Positions 27,714 through 36,813 of a stretch of 64,000 nucleotides of DNA are shown piece by piece. Where the stretch lies: NCBI RefSeq assembly GCF_000732615.1, contig NZ_JPGL01000026.1, positions 1-64,000 of the forward strand. Direction: 5' to 3'. A program made the position numbers and the translations under genes. The notes beneath the pieces are model-generated. The model saw nothing but the letters and a program-made list of their open reading frames with translations, had not been told where the DNA came from and did no database searches. How positions within the stretch are numbered: the stretch's first letter is position 1; every line of letters begins with the position of its first letter. This DNA is from Burkholderia paludis (lineage in GTDB: Bacteria; Pseudomonadota; Gammaproteobacteria; Burkholderiales; Burkholderiaceae).

Positions 27714-28904
27714 TCACCCGCCCTGATTCTCGCGAATGACCGCGGTAGCCGCCGCTTCCGCTTCGCTCGCCACCCCGTCATGCACGCGCGTGCTGACGGC
27801 CGGCGTCGGCGCCTCGCTGTCGAGCGCGTGGCCATTGCGGTCGTGCGTGTCGACCGTCGCGTGCATCGACAGCCCGACGCGCAACGGATGCGCGGCGAGA
27901 TCGCGCGGATCGATCGCGATCACCACCGGCACGCGCTGCACGACCTTGATCCAGTTGCCGGCCGCATTCTGCGACGGCAGCATCGAGAACGCGCTGCCGG
28001 TGCCGGCCGAGAAGCCCTGCACGCGGCCGCGATAGGTCACGCGCGAGCCGTAAAGATCCGATGCGACCTCGACCGGCTGCCCGATGCGCATGTGGCGGAT
28101 CTGCCCTTCCTTGAAATTCGCCTCGATCCACAGCCGGTCGAGTTGCACGATCGACATCAGCGGCACGCCGGGCCCGACCTGCTGGCCGGCCTGCACCGAG
28201 CGCTGACCAATCGTGCCGTCGACCGGCGCGACGATCGTCGTGCGCTTCAGGTTCCGGTACGCGAGCCTGAACTGCGCGGCGGCCTGCACGACGGCCGGGC
28301 TTTCGGCGACGGGCAGCTTGCTGCCGAGCGCGCGCGCCGCGTCGAGCTGCGCCTGCGCGGCCGCGAGATTCGCCTGTGCGCCGACGACCGCCGCGCGCGC
28401 CCTGGCCAGTTCCTCGGGCGCGACGATCTCGACCGATGCGCCCGAGCGTGCGGCGAGCGCGCGCTGCGCCAGCGACAGGTCGGCTTGCCGCGCGTTCACG
28501 GCCGCGACATACATCGCGTTCGATATCCTCGCGTTCGCGACCTGCCGCACGGCCTGCGCGAGCTGCGCCTTCGCCTGCGCGAACGCGACGGACGCCTCGG
28601 TGTCGTCGAGCTTCACGAGCGTCTGCCCGGCGCGCACGGCCTGCGTATCGGCGACTACCACGTCGGTCACGGCGCCCGGGATCTGCGCGGCGACCTGCAC
28701 GATGCTGCCCGCGACGTACGCATCGTCGGTGTCCTCGTAGTAGCGGTCGCTCAGAAACCAGTAGGCGATCCACGCGAGCGCGGCCAGCAGCACGACCGCG
28801 AGGAACACGGTGAAGCGCTTGCGGCGGGTCGCCCGGCGCGCGTCGAGTGCGGGGTCGTTCAGCGCGGCCGGCGGCGCAGCGGTATGAAGGTTGTCGTGGT
28901 GCAT
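27714..28904 (-). CDS. Membrane-fusion protein (EmrA/HlyD type) of the rhamnolipid cluster
   Basis: A 396-aa periplasmic adaptor. One N-terminal anchor helix (FTVFLAVVLLAALAWIAYWF) is followed by the lipoyl half-motif (DTDDAYVAGSIVQVAAQIPG), an alanine-rich alpha-hairpin (about residues 110-200), and the second lipoyl/beta-barrel part (VDGTIGQRSVQAGQQVGPGV; LWIEANFKEGQIRHMRIGQP). These adaptors connect an MFS pump (here the EmrB-like one at 31.7 kb) with an outer-membrane factor. The ATG overlaps the stop of the outer-membrane-factor gene (TGATG), so the two are translationally coupled. It is the last gene of the rhl operon. Confidence 0.9.
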   Translation of the reverse strand: MHHDNLHTAAPPAALNDPALDARRATRRKRFTVFLAVVLLAALAWIAYWFLSDRYYEDTDDAYVAGSIVQVAAQIPGAVTDVVVADTQAVRAGQTLVKLDDTEASVAFAQAKAQLAQAVRQVANARISNAMYVAAVNARQADLSLAQRALAARSGASVEIVAPEELARARAAVVGAQANLAAAQAQLDAARALGSKLPVAESPAVVQAAAQFRLAYRNLKRTTIVAPVDGTIGQRSVQAGQQVGPGVPLMSIVQLDRLWIEANFKEGQIRHMRIGQPVEVASDLYGSRVTYRGRVQGFSAGTGSAFSMLPSQNAAGNWIKVVQRVPVVIAIDPRDLAAHPLRVGLSMHATVDTHDRNGHALDSEAPTPAVSTRVHDGVASEAEAAATAVIRENQGG

Positions 28905-30766
28905 CAGTCGCTTTGCGTAACGATCAGACGATCGTGCTGGAACAAGGGAATCGGCGGCATGACCGACTGGCTCGGCACCGGAATCGCGGCCGCCGTGCGG
29001 GCGAGAACGGGGGTGCCGCGAGGCGACGTGCCGGGAACCGGCGCGCTTGCCGTGGCGTCGCGCCGCACGGATCCGGCGCTCGCGGCGGCCACGGCCTGCG
29101 GCACCGGCCCGCCGCCCGCGTTCCCTTCGGCCGGCGGCTCCACCGGCGGCCGGCTCGCGGTCGCGGCCGTCGGCGCACGCGCGGCCAACGTCGCGGCCGG
29201 TTCGGGCGCGCCGGTCGACGCGCCACGCGCGGCCGCCCCGCTGCGCGCCCGATGCACGGCCGGCGCCTGCGCAACCGTCGTGCCCGCATCGAACCCGCCG
29301 CCCAGCGCGCCGATCAGCCCGACCCGCAGCGTCCGCTGCCGGCCGAGCAACGCGATCATCTGTGCACGCTCGTCGATCAGCGTGAGATCCGCGACGTCCA
29401 CATCCTTCTGCATCAGCACGCCGCGCCGGTGACGGTCGGTTGCGATCTCCACGATCTTCTGCGCGGCGGCAACCGCCTCTTGCTGCTGCGCGACGAGCGT
29501 CTGCGACGTCCGCAGCGACGTGACGAGCTGCGCGACCTGCCCGAGCGCGTCGTCGACGGTCTTGTTGTACATCCCGATCGCCACGTCGGCCTGCGCGACG
29601 TCCGCGCCGAGCTTCGCCTTCAGCCGGCCCCGGTCGAATACCGGCAGCGAGATCGCCGGGCCGACCGAACCGGCGAGCGCATCGCGCGAGAACAGCGACG
29701 CGGGCGTCAATGCGAACACGCCGCCGAGCGCGACGAGATTCACGTCCGGATAGAACTGCGCACGCGTCGAGTCAGCATTCGCGAAGGCGGCTTCGACGCG
29801 CAGCCGCGCCGCGACGATGTCGGGCCGGCGGCCGAGCAAGCCCGCCGGCAGTCGCGCGGGCAGCCCGCCGCCCGCGAATGCGCCGACGCGCGGCCGCTGC
29901 AGCGCAAGCCCGCGCTCGGGGCCGCGGCCCGACAGCACGCCGAGCTGCAGTTGCGCGAGCTTGATCTGTTCGTCGGTCAGCGCGATCTGCGCGAGCAGCT
30001 TGCTGCGCCTGATCGACGCGTCGCTGGCGTCGTACGCGTTGTCGAGCCCGCGCGCGGTGCGCTCGCGCAGCACGGTCGTCACGCGCTGGCTGACCGTCAG
30101 CTTCTGCTGCAGCAGATCCTGCGTCGCATACGCCTGGTCGAGCTGGCAATACACGGTGACGATCGCGACCGCCAGCGTGAGCCGCACCTGCTCGGCTTCG
30201 ACCCGCGCCGCCTCGCGCAGCGACATCAGGCTCTTCGTCGCGGCGCGGTTCTTGCCCCACAGGTCGAGCTGGTAGTTCAGCCCGACGAACACCGACGACG
30301 GCGATACGTTCGGATCGCCGAAGATCTCGACCGGCACGCGATAGCCGCCGACCGACACGTTGGCGACGTCGTCGCCCGGCTTCGGCATCCGCGCGCGGCT
30401 GACCGTCGCGCCGGCGGTGCCCGTCAGCCCCGTCAGCGAATCGAACTGCTGGAGCTGCGCCTGCGCGATCCGCAGCCGCGCCTGCGCGACCTGCAGGTCC
30501 GGGTTGTTCCGCGCCGCCTCGGTCACCAGCGTATCGAGCTGGGGATCCTGGAGCTGCTTCACCCAGTCGGGCGCGGGCCATGTGCCGTTCGCCGTGGGGC
30601 CGGCCGTGTGCGCGAGCGCATCGGCGGCCGGCGCGCGCAGCGCCGCCGAAGGCAGGAAACCCGACGGCACGCATCCGCCCAGCGCCAGCAACGCCGCCGC
30701 TACGGCGATCATCGGACCGCCCTTCCCGCCACGCGCCGGCCCCGCCGTTTTCTTCACACGCCGCAT
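28904..30766 (-). CDS. RND/NodT-type outer-membrane factor with a long Pro/Ala tail
   Basis: A 620-aa outer-membrane efflux lipoprotein. An N-terminal signal ends at the lipobox LLALGGC; two OEP repeats follow (DPQLDTLVTEAARNNPDLQV for the first, RPDIVAARLRVEAAFANADS for the second), the standard TolC-like duplication. Family members end near residue 480-500; this one carries about 130 extra residues rich in Ala, Pro, Thr and Arg with no recognisable domain. ATG 30766 was chosen because it starts the lipoprotein signal. Together with the adaptor downstream and the MFS pump upstream it would form a tripartite exporter, probably for rhamnolipids. Confidence 0.87.
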   Translation of the reverse strand: MRRVKKTAGPARGGKGGPMIAVAAALLALGGCVPSGFLPSAALRAPAADALAHTAGPTANGTWPAPDWVKQLQDPQLDTLVTEAARNNPDLQVAQARLRIAQAQLQQFDSLTGLTGTAGATVSRARMPKPGDDVANVSVGGYRVPVEIFGDPNVSPSSVFVGLNYQLDLWGKNRAATKSLMSLREAARVEAEQVRLTLAVAIVTVYCQLDQAYATQDLLQQKLTVSQRVTTVLRERTARGLDNAYDASDASIRRSKLLAQIALTDEQIKLAQLQLGVLSGRGPERGLALQRPRVGAFAGGGLPARLPAGLLGRRPDIVAARLRVEAAFANADSTRAQFYPDVNLVALGGVFALTPASLFSRDALAGSVGPAISLPVFDRGRLKAKLGADVAQADVAIGMYNKTVDDALGQVAQLVTSLRTSQTLVAQQQEAVAAAQKIVEIATDRHRRGVLMQKDVDVADLTLIDERAQMIALLGRQRTLRVGLIGALGGGFDAGTTVAQAPAVHRARSGAAARGASTGAPEPAATLAARAPTAATASRPPVEPPAEGNAGGGPVPQAVAAASAGSVRRDATASAPVPGTSPRGTPVLARTAAAIPVPSQSVMPPIPLFQHDRLIVTQSD

Positions 30767-30774
30767 CGCGCCCC

Positions 30775-31713
30775 TCACCCCTGCTGAATGCGCTGCGCGC
30801 GCGCGGCCAGACGCGGCCTTGTGCGCTCGAGCGGGCCGAGCCGGCCGAACAGGCCGTCCGCGACACCGAACAGGATGCCGGCGAGCTTCGCGCGCTTGTC
30901 CCGTTCGACGAGCGCGATCTGCACGATCTGCCACAGCGTCAGCAGGTTCGGCACGATCGCCACCGGAAAGCGCAGCCCGTACTGCATCCCGAGCTGCACC
31001 GCGTTGCGCGCGCTGTAGTAGCGCCGTTGCCACGAGTGATTCATCGACGTCATTTCAAAAGGGCCGATCGCGTGGCGCTGCTTCGCGCCGATCCGGTGCG
31101 ACAGCACCAGCGACGGCACGACATAGAGCGGCACGTTGCGCGACAGCGCGCGGAAGCTGTATTCGGTGTCGACGTGATCGATGAACAGCGTCTCGTCGAA
31201 GCGGCCGAGCACGCCGAACGCGTCGCGCGACACGACACAGCCCGACGAGATCAGGAACGCGCAGCGCTGCAGCGGCGCGCCCGGCTCGATGCGCAGGCGG
31301 CGCAGCCCGATCCCGTTGGTCGAGAGCTCGGGCAGGAAGCTGCGCGCGTTCTCGTCGAAGATGCGCGGGCCGGCCAGGAACGCACGCCCGGCGAGCCGCG
31401 CGCAGACATCGCGCATCGCCGGGAAATACGCGGCCGGCACCGTCGAATCCTGGTCGAACAGCGCGACGGCGTCGATGCGGTCGCGAAACAGCGCCGCGAG
31501 CCCCGCGTTGTACGCGCCCGCGATTCCGCCGCGATTGCCGTGATGCAGCAGCGCGATGCCTTCGCGCGCGCACAGCCCGCGCGCGCGCGCGTCGGGCTGC
31601 GGCGTGTTGTCGACGACGAGCAGCGCGTCGCTCGCGTGCCGCCATGCACGCAGTGCGTCGAGCTGTGCATCGCTCGGGTAATACAGGATCACGAGTGCGC
31701 CGAGTGTCGCCAT
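30775..31713 (-). CDS. rhlC: Rhamnosyltransferase 2 (adds the second rhamnose)
   Basis: Family-2 glycosyltransferase of 312 aa that turns mono- into di-rhamnolipid using dTDP-L-rhamnose. The GT-A fold is marked by VDNTPQPDARARG, the DxD-like metal site in VALFDQDSTVP, and the acceptor-side segment DETLFIDHVDTEYSFRA. The C-terminal region has amphipathic and hydrophobic stretches consistent with membrane association. A GAGAGGAA site precedes the ATG. It lies 10 bp after the MFS gene and 8 bp before the outer-membrane-factor gene, so it is co-transcribed with the export genes. Confidence 0.9.
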   Translation of the reverse strand: MATLGALVILYYPSDAQLDALRAWRHASDALLVVDNTPQPDARARGLCAREGIALLHHGNRGGIAGAYNAGLAALFRDRIDAVALFDQDSTVPAAYFPAMRDVCARLAGRAFLAGPRIFDENARSFLPELSTNGIGLRRLRIEPGAPLQRCAFLISSGCVVSRDAFGVLGRFDETLFIDHVDTEYSFRALSRNVPLYVVPSLVLSHRIGAKQRHAIGPFEMTSMNHSWQRRYYSARNAVQLGMQYGLRFPVAIVPNLLTLWQIVQIALVERDKRAKLAGILFGVADGLFGRLGPLERTRPRLAARAQRIQQG

Positions 31714-31723
31714 GTTCCTCTCC

Positions 31724-33319
31724 TCAATGCCCGAACGACGCCGCCGCGCCGCGCTTCGGCCGCGTCAGCCACATCATGGCCGCGAGCGCGAGACACGTCA
31801 TGCTCGCCATCCAGAACATGTCGTTGGTCGCCATCATGTAGGCCTGCTGCATCACGACCTGGTGCAGCGTCGTCAGCTCGCGCACGCCGTCCACGCCCAT
31901 TGCGTTCAGCGTGTGCACGAAGCGCTGCGTGTTCGCCGACGCATGCGTGACCGATTGCGACACGACGTCGTAGTGATAGGTCGCGCGGTTCTCCCACAGC
32001 GTCACGCTCATCGCGGTGCCGAACGCGGCCGACAGCGTGCGCAGGAAGTTCGACAGGCTCGACGCGGCGGCGAGCCGGTCGTCCGGAATCCGCGACAGCG
32101 TCGCGGCGGTCAGCGGAATGAAGAAGCACGGCAGCCCGATGCCCTGGATCAGCCCCGGCGCGGCAATCTGCGCGAAGGTCATCTTCAGCGTGAAATGCGC
32201 GTCCCATGCGAGCACGGCCGCGAACACGAGGAACCCGAACGTCGCGAGCACGCGCGCATCGAAGCGGTGCGCATGCAGCCCGACGAGGATCGAGAACACC
32301 AGCGCGAGCACGCCGAGCGACGCGGTCGCGAGCCCAGCGTGAAACGCGTTGTAGCCCATCACGGCCTGCATCCACAGCGGGAACACGACGCCGACCACCG
32401 AAAAGCTCATCATCCCCAGCGAGATGATCAGCACGCAGAACGAGAACGTGCGGTCCCGGAACAGGCCGAGATCGACGACGGGGTGCGCCTCGCCCGCCTC
32501 CCAGATCAGCAACGACACGATCGAGAGCCCCGCGACCACCGCGAGCGTGACGATCAGCGGCGAATCGAACCAGCCGCGATCGTGGCCGAGGTCGAGCATC
32601 GCCTGCAGCGACCCGACGCCGATCACGAGCAGCACGATGCCCGGCACGTCGATGGGGCCGGCGGCGCCGCGTTGCGCATCGGGGCGCAGCATCGCGGTGC
32701 AAACCGCGAACGTGAACAGCCCGATCGGCAGGTTGATCAGGAAGATCCATGGCCACGAGAAGTTGTCGACGATCCAGCCGCCGACCACCGGCCCGAAGAT
32801 CGGCGCGAGCAGCACCGTCATCGCCCACAGCGCGAGCGCGATCGTGCGCTTGTCGGGCGGAAACGTGCGCAGCAGGATCGTCTGCGACAGCGGCACCATC
32901 GGCCCCGAAAACAGCCCCTGCAGCGCGCGGCAGATCACCAGCACGTGCAGGTCGCGCGCGAGCCCGCACAGCAGCGACGTGAGCGTGAACAGCAGCACCG
33001 CGCCGACGAACAGCCGCAACTCGCCGACGCGGCGCGCGAGCCAGCCCGTCAGCGGCACCGCGATCGCGGCCGCGACCGAGTACGAGCTGATCACCCAGGT
33101 GCCCTGGCTGTTCGATACGCCGAGACTGCCGGAGATCGCCGGCACCGCGACGTTCGTCACGGTCGAGTCGAGCACCTCGATGAAGGTCGCGAGCGACAGC
33201 GCGAACGTCAGCAGCGCGAGCCGGATGCCGCGCACCGGTTGCGCGGCCGGCGCGGGCGCCGGCGGGTCGAACGCGGACGGCGCGGCGGACCCGTCGCGAA
33301 GCGGCGACGCGGTGCTCAT
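31724..33319 (-). CDS. EmrB/QacA-family MFS exporter of the rhamnolipid cluster
   Basis: A 531-aa 14-helix drug:H+ antiporter. DHA2 motifs are visible: motif C in IFGPVVGGWIVDNFSWPWIF, the D1 motif in the first helix (FIEVLDSTVTNVAVPAISGS), and motif A around TGWLARRVGELRLF. Its ATG overlaps the rhlB stop codon (ATGA), and rhlC starts 10 bp downstream. Gene order therefore argues for rhamnolipid or precursor export through the tripartite system with the adaptor and outer-membrane factor of the same operon. Multidrug export is the alternative. Confidence 0.9.
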   Translation of the reverse strand: MSTASPLRDGSAAPSAFDPPAPAPAAQPVRGIRLALLTFALSLATFIEVLDSTVTNVAVPAISGSLGVSNSQGTWVISSYSVAAAIAVPLTGWLARRVGELRLFVGAVLLFTLTSLLCGLARDLHVLVICRALQGLFSGPMVPLSQTILLRTFPPDKRTIALALWAMTVLLAPIFGPVVGGWIVDNFSWPWIFLINLPIGLFTFAVCTAMLRPDAQRGAAGPIDVPGIVLLVIGVGSLQAMLDLGHDRGWFDSPLIVTLAVVAGLSIVSLLIWEAGEAHPVVDLGLFRDRTFSFCVLIISLGMMSFSVVGVVFPLWMQAVMGYNAFHAGLATASLGVLALVFSILVGLHAHRFDARVLATFGFLVFAAVLAWDAHFTLKMTFAQIAAPGLIQGIGLPCFFIPLTAATLSRIPDDRLAAASSLSNFLRTLSAAFGTAMSVTLWENRATYHYDVVSQSVTHASANTQRFVHTLNAMGVDGVRELTTLHQVVMQQAYMMATNDMFWMASMTCLALAAMMWLTRPKRGAAASFGH

Positions 33320-34599
33320 GCGCCCGCCACCGCGACGGCGGGCCGCGTGGCCGCCTGCCCGCGCGCCGGCACGAAGCGCTCGATGAAGTCGGCGGCTGCA
33401 TCGCAACCGTCCCGTTCGGCCGCGAGCAGTGCGCGCACGCGTGCCGCGTGCATCGTGAATGCGGATTCGCCGAGCACGCGTGCGAGCGCCGCGCCGAGCC
33501 GCGCGCCGTCCACCGGGCCGTCGACGCGCAACCCGCAGCCGCTCGCGGCGACGCGTTGCGCATTGTCGAACTGGTCGTGCGCGAACGGCGTGACGACCTG
33601 CACGACGCCGGCCTCGAACGCGAGCGACGCGGTGCCGATCCCGCCGTGATGCACGAGCGCGCGGCAACGCGGCAGCAGCGCGCGCATCGGCAGGAAGCGG
33701 CGCACGAGCAACCGGTCGTCCTGCGCCGCCGCGTCGTGCGGCGTCAGCAGGATTCCGCGCGCGCCGGTCGCGCGCAACGCGTCGGCCGCCGCGCGCGCAT
33801 ACGCCGCATGATCGATGTGCGTCGAACCGGCCGTCAGCACGACCGGCGGCTCGCCCGCCGCGAGAAACGCATCGAGCGCGGCATCTTCGTCGGGCGTCGC
33901 GATGTCGTTGAACAACGGAAAACCGCTTTGCAGATGATTGCGCGGCCAGTCCGGCTGCGGCGGCGCGAACCAGCCGGGAAACAGGCACAGCACGCCGTCG
34001 GTCGAATGCAGCCAGCGGCCGAGCACGCGCCGCGCAGGAGCGAGCCCGAGATCGCGGCGCACCGCGTTGAGCGCGGGGCCGCACGCGCGATCGAGCACCT
34101 GCCGCTCGATCAGCGTCATCAGCGCCGCCTTCACGGGCAGCGGCCAGCGTGCGGGAATCGTCAGGCGCGGGTGCGTGGGCGGCGCATGGGCGGACAGCAA
34201 CGTCGACGGCGACACCTGCACCGACACGTACGGCGTGCCGTGCAGCTCCTGCATGAAGCGCGCGGAGAACGCCCACAGCGTGCCGACCAGCACCGTATCG
34301 CCGTCGGTCAGCGCGCGCAGCGCGTCGTAATGCGGCCGCAGCGTCGGCGCGATCACCTGCCACAGCGTGCGGAACGACGTGCGCGGATCCCACAGCGCGG
34401 GATTCGCCATCGCGGCCTCGTATTCGGCCGCGGTGCCGATCGGCACGAAGGCGAAGCCGCCACGGCGCACGGTCGCCTCGAACGGCGCGTGCGTGCAGAA
34501 CACGACGTCGTGACCGCGCGCCGCGAGCGTGCGCGCGACGCCGAGCAACGGATGCACGTCGCCCGCCGAGCCGATCGCGGTCACGATCATCTTCGCCAT
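33316..34599 (-). CDS. rhlB: Rhamnosyltransferase 1 catalytic subunit
   Basis: Couples dTDP-L-rhamnose to the HAA lipid made by RhlA, giving mono-rhamnolipid. A 427-aa GT-B glycosyltransferase of the UGT type: the N-terminal domain begins KMIVTAIGSAGDVHPLLGVA, and the C-terminal donor-binding domain contains LVHHGGIGTASLAFEAGVVQ and TPFAHDQFDNA, the PSPG-like motif. The stop codon overlaps the start of the MFS gene. Seventeen bp upstream lies the stop codon of a small methyltransferase gene, an addition that separates rhlA from rhlB. Confidence 0.92.
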   Translation of the reverse strand: MAKMIVTAIGSAGDVHPLLGVARTLAARGHDVVFCTHAPFEATVRRGGFAFVPIGTAAEYEAAMANPALWDPRTSFRTLWQVIAPTLRPHYDALRALTDGDTVLVGTLWAFSARFMQELHGTPYVSVQVSPSTLLSAHAPPTHPRLTIPARWPLPVKAALMTLIERQVLDRACGPALNAVRRDLGLAPARRVLGRWLHSTDGVLCLFPGWFAPPQPDWPRNHLQSGFPLFNDIATPDEDAALDAFLAAGEPPVVLTAGSTHIDHAAYARAAADALRATGARGILLTPHDAAAQDDRLLVRRFLPMRALLPRCRALVHHGGIGTASLAFEAGVVQVVTPFAHDQFDNAQRVAASGCGLRVDGPVDGARLGAALARVLGESAFTMHAARVRALLAAERDGCDAAADFIERFVPARGQAATRPAVAVAGA

Positions 34600-34615
34600 C
34601 GCGCGCCTCGCGGAA

Positions 34616-35185
34616 TCAGTAGAAGCCGGGAATCAGCGCCGCGACCTCGCGGCGGTACTGCGTGTACGCCGGCCCGAAGTGCCCGGTCAGCCAGCTCTCC
34701 TCGACGCGCACCTTGTAGGCGAGCGACGCGAACACGAGCAGCACGCCGAGCGCGCCGCGCCATTCGGCGCCGATCAGCGCGGCGCCGGCCAGCGCGATCA
34801 GGCAGCCGGTGTAGATCGGATGCCGCACGAGCGCGTAGGGCCCGGTGCGGATGAGCTCATGGTCGTCCTTCAGCGTGACCGACACGCTCCAGTTCGCGCC
34901 GAGATGCAGCCGCGCCCACACCGAGAACAGCAGGCCGGCCACCAGCACCGCGAGCCCGCACTGCGTCTGCAGCCCGAAGCGCTGCCAGTCGGGCACGAGC
35001 GCCTGCCACGACGGATCGGGCAGGATGATCAGCGCGCCGCCGACGATCAGCGGAATCGACTGCAGCGTGCGCGAGCGCGACGCCTCCTTGCGCACGGTTG
35101 CCTTCACGCCCTGCGAAGTGGCGATCCAGTAGGCGAGCCACGCGGCCCACGGAACGACGATGGCGATGGTCTGAACGATATTCAC
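34616..35185 (-). CDS. Isoprenylcysteine carboxyl methyltransferase-like membrane protein
   Basis: A 189-aa integral membrane methyltransferase of the ICMT/PEMT fold. Four or five hydrophobic helices are followed by the SAM-binding signature LIRTGPYALVRHPIYTG (about residues 110-127) and the C-terminal VEESWLTGHFGPAYTQYRRE motif with its conserved Glu. I take GTG 35185 as the start: a GAGGCAGG site lies upstream and earlier in-frame codons would run toward rhlA (stop at 35262). Lying between rhlA and rhlB in the same operon, it is a good candidate for methylating a rhamnolipid or HAA carboxyl group. That substrate is inference; ICMT-like enzymes act on varied hydrophobic acids. Confidence 0.85.
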   Translation of the reverse strand: MNIVQTIAIVVPWAAWLAYWIATSQGVKATVRKEASRSRTLQSIPLIVGGALIILPDPSWQALVPDWQRFGLQTQCGLAVLVAGLLFSVWARLHLGANWSVSVTLKDDHELIRTGPYALVRHPIYTGCLIALAGAALIGAEWRGALGVLLVFASLAYKVRVEESWLTGHFGPAYTQYRREVAALIPGFY

Positions 35186-35261
35186 GGCTGGCCTGCCTCG
35201 TGTGGATGGGAATTCGGATGCGCCGCGCGCGCCGGCCATGCCGGACGCGCGGCACGCGGCG

Positions 35262-36167
35262 TCACGACGACAGCATGGGCAGCGCCGCGGGCGCGCACGC
35301 CTGCGCGGCGGCGGCGAAGGCAATGCCGGCCGCGGCCGGCGACCCGTCGCAGAAAAAGTCGAGCAGCGCCGCACGGGTGCATTCGCGCTGCGCGCGGCCT
35401 TCGATGTCGAGGAAATGCCCGGCGTCCGGCACCGTCGCGAAGCGCGCGCGCGGCACGTGCGCGCCGAGCTGGCGCACGTCGGCGGGCGTCGTGTATTCGT
35501 CGCGCTCGCCGTTCAGGAACAGCAGCTCGCAGCCGATGTTCGAGAACTCGCTGAAATAGCGCTCGGGCTGCAGCGACAGGATCTGGTCGACGTGGAACGC
35601 GACCTGGTCCTGCTCGTCGCGCGGCAGGCGCGTGAGATACCGGTAGTTGTACAGCTTCATGATGCGCGGCAGGTAGCGGCCGACGGTGTCGTTCAGGAGT
35701 TGCGCGGCCTTCAGGTTCTCGCCGGCCGCGATGTGGTCGCGGGCGCGCGTCACGTAGTCGACCATCGCGTCGTTCAGGAACGGCGAGAACGAGCAGATCG
35801 CCGCGCGCCGCACGCTCGGGCAGCCGCGCGCGAGCGCGAACAGCGACGCGACGCCGCCCCACGACACCGAGACGAGGTACGCGGGCGCGAAGCGCTCGAC
35901 CAGGTACTGCAGGATCGCGGCCTCATCGTCCTTCGTCAGGATGAAGCAGCCCGGGTTGTGCTGGCGCGACTGGCCCGCGTACGGCAGGTCGAAGCAGATC
36001 GTGTTGATTCGCTCGCCGAGATACTGGACGGTCTGCCCGAACGACGCGGTCGTCGCGAGCGCACCGTTGACGAGCATCGCCGTGTCGAACGACGGGTCGA
36101 ACACGTTTCGTTCGACATAGACCTTCAGACCATTCGGCAGCGAAACCACGTGTTTTTCGGTCAGCAT
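35262..36167 (-). CDS. rhlA: 3-(3-hydroxyalkanoyloxy)alkanoate synthase (rhamnosyltransferase 1 chain A)
   Basis: Joins two 3-hydroxyacyl chains to make HAA, the lipid part of rhamnolipids. A 301-aa alpha/beta hydrolase; the nucleophile elbow is LVSVSWGGVASLF (Ser near residue 102), with Asp in LNGERDEYTTPADV and His in VPDAGHFLDIEG completing the triad. The start MLTEKHVVSLPNGLKVYVER at 36167 matches RhlA N-termini, with GGAGAA upstream; the frame continues upstream without support. First gene of the rhl operon, preceded by a 721-bp AT-rich promoter region. Confidence 0.93.
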   Translation of the reverse strand: MLTEKHVVSLPNGLKVYVERNVFDPSFDTAMLVNGALATTASFGQTVQYLGERINTICFDLPYAGQSRQHNPGCFILTKDDEAAILQYLVERFAPAYLVSVSWGGVASLFALARGCPSVRRAAICSFSPFLNDAMVDYVTRARDHIAAGENLKAAQLLNDTVGRYLPRIMKLYNYRYLTRLPRDEQDQVAFHVDQILSLQPERYFSEFSNIGCELLFLNGERDEYTTPADVRQLGAHVPRARFATVPDAGHFLDIEGRAQRECTRAALLDFFCDGSPAAAGIAFAAAAQACAPAALPMLSS

Positions 36168-36367
36168 CGTCGTTCTCCGGTGGGCGCGGCGTATCGACGT
36201 CGCGGCATGCTGCAGGTGCGCAATGACTGCGCCGGTTTTCGCGCGCAATCCGAATCGCGCGGCTTGGCCAATGCACCGCGGCAATAACTGCGGCACCGAT
36301 TCATTCCTCGTTGTGCGGGGCCATACTAATACGGACAATATTACTCACTCAAGTCATCCCAACGATG

Positions 36368-36390
36368 CCCTCTACTCTGTCAGGGAACAG
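36368..36390 (-). promoter_or_regulatory. lux-box-like palindrome upstream of rhlA
   Basis: Two overlapping symmetries: CCCT-N10-AGGG (36368-36385) and CTGT-CAGGGA-ACAG (36377-36390). Spacing and CT/AG edges resemble LuxR-type boxes such as CepR sites. A TAATAT element that could serve as -10 lies about 25-30 bp closer to rhlA (36338-36343 on the minus strand). The match to a CepR consensus is partial. Confidence 0.4.
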
Positions 36391-36813
36391 GGGAAATTCA
36401 GATAATTCCCGTATTTTTTATGGTAGGCGGAATCCGTTCGAGGGTGCCCGCAATCGTTTGCCAGTCGCTGATGAGCCCCCGTTTGTTTTCAACAAATTCA
36501 CATAAAATCAATGACTTGAGAAAGTTACACCACCCGATTCAAACGAATTTTCATGAATGAATCGTGACGCAGTTTCGCGGATCGATTTCAACGCTTCACC
36601 GAATCTCACATTGCTCAATACTCTTTCATTCGGTAATCGCTTCGGGGCCTGCAACGATTAACCCGATTGATTGCCCGCTTCAAAATGCGTTTCAAACAAA
36701 CTCCAGCATTTTTAATCATCTTTCAATTATTTTTCCGCACCTGCACAACACGCTGAAAAGTGCCGTCGTCACGCGTCGAATGTTGGCCTCCAACCTCCGA
36801 CCCCGATTTTTTG

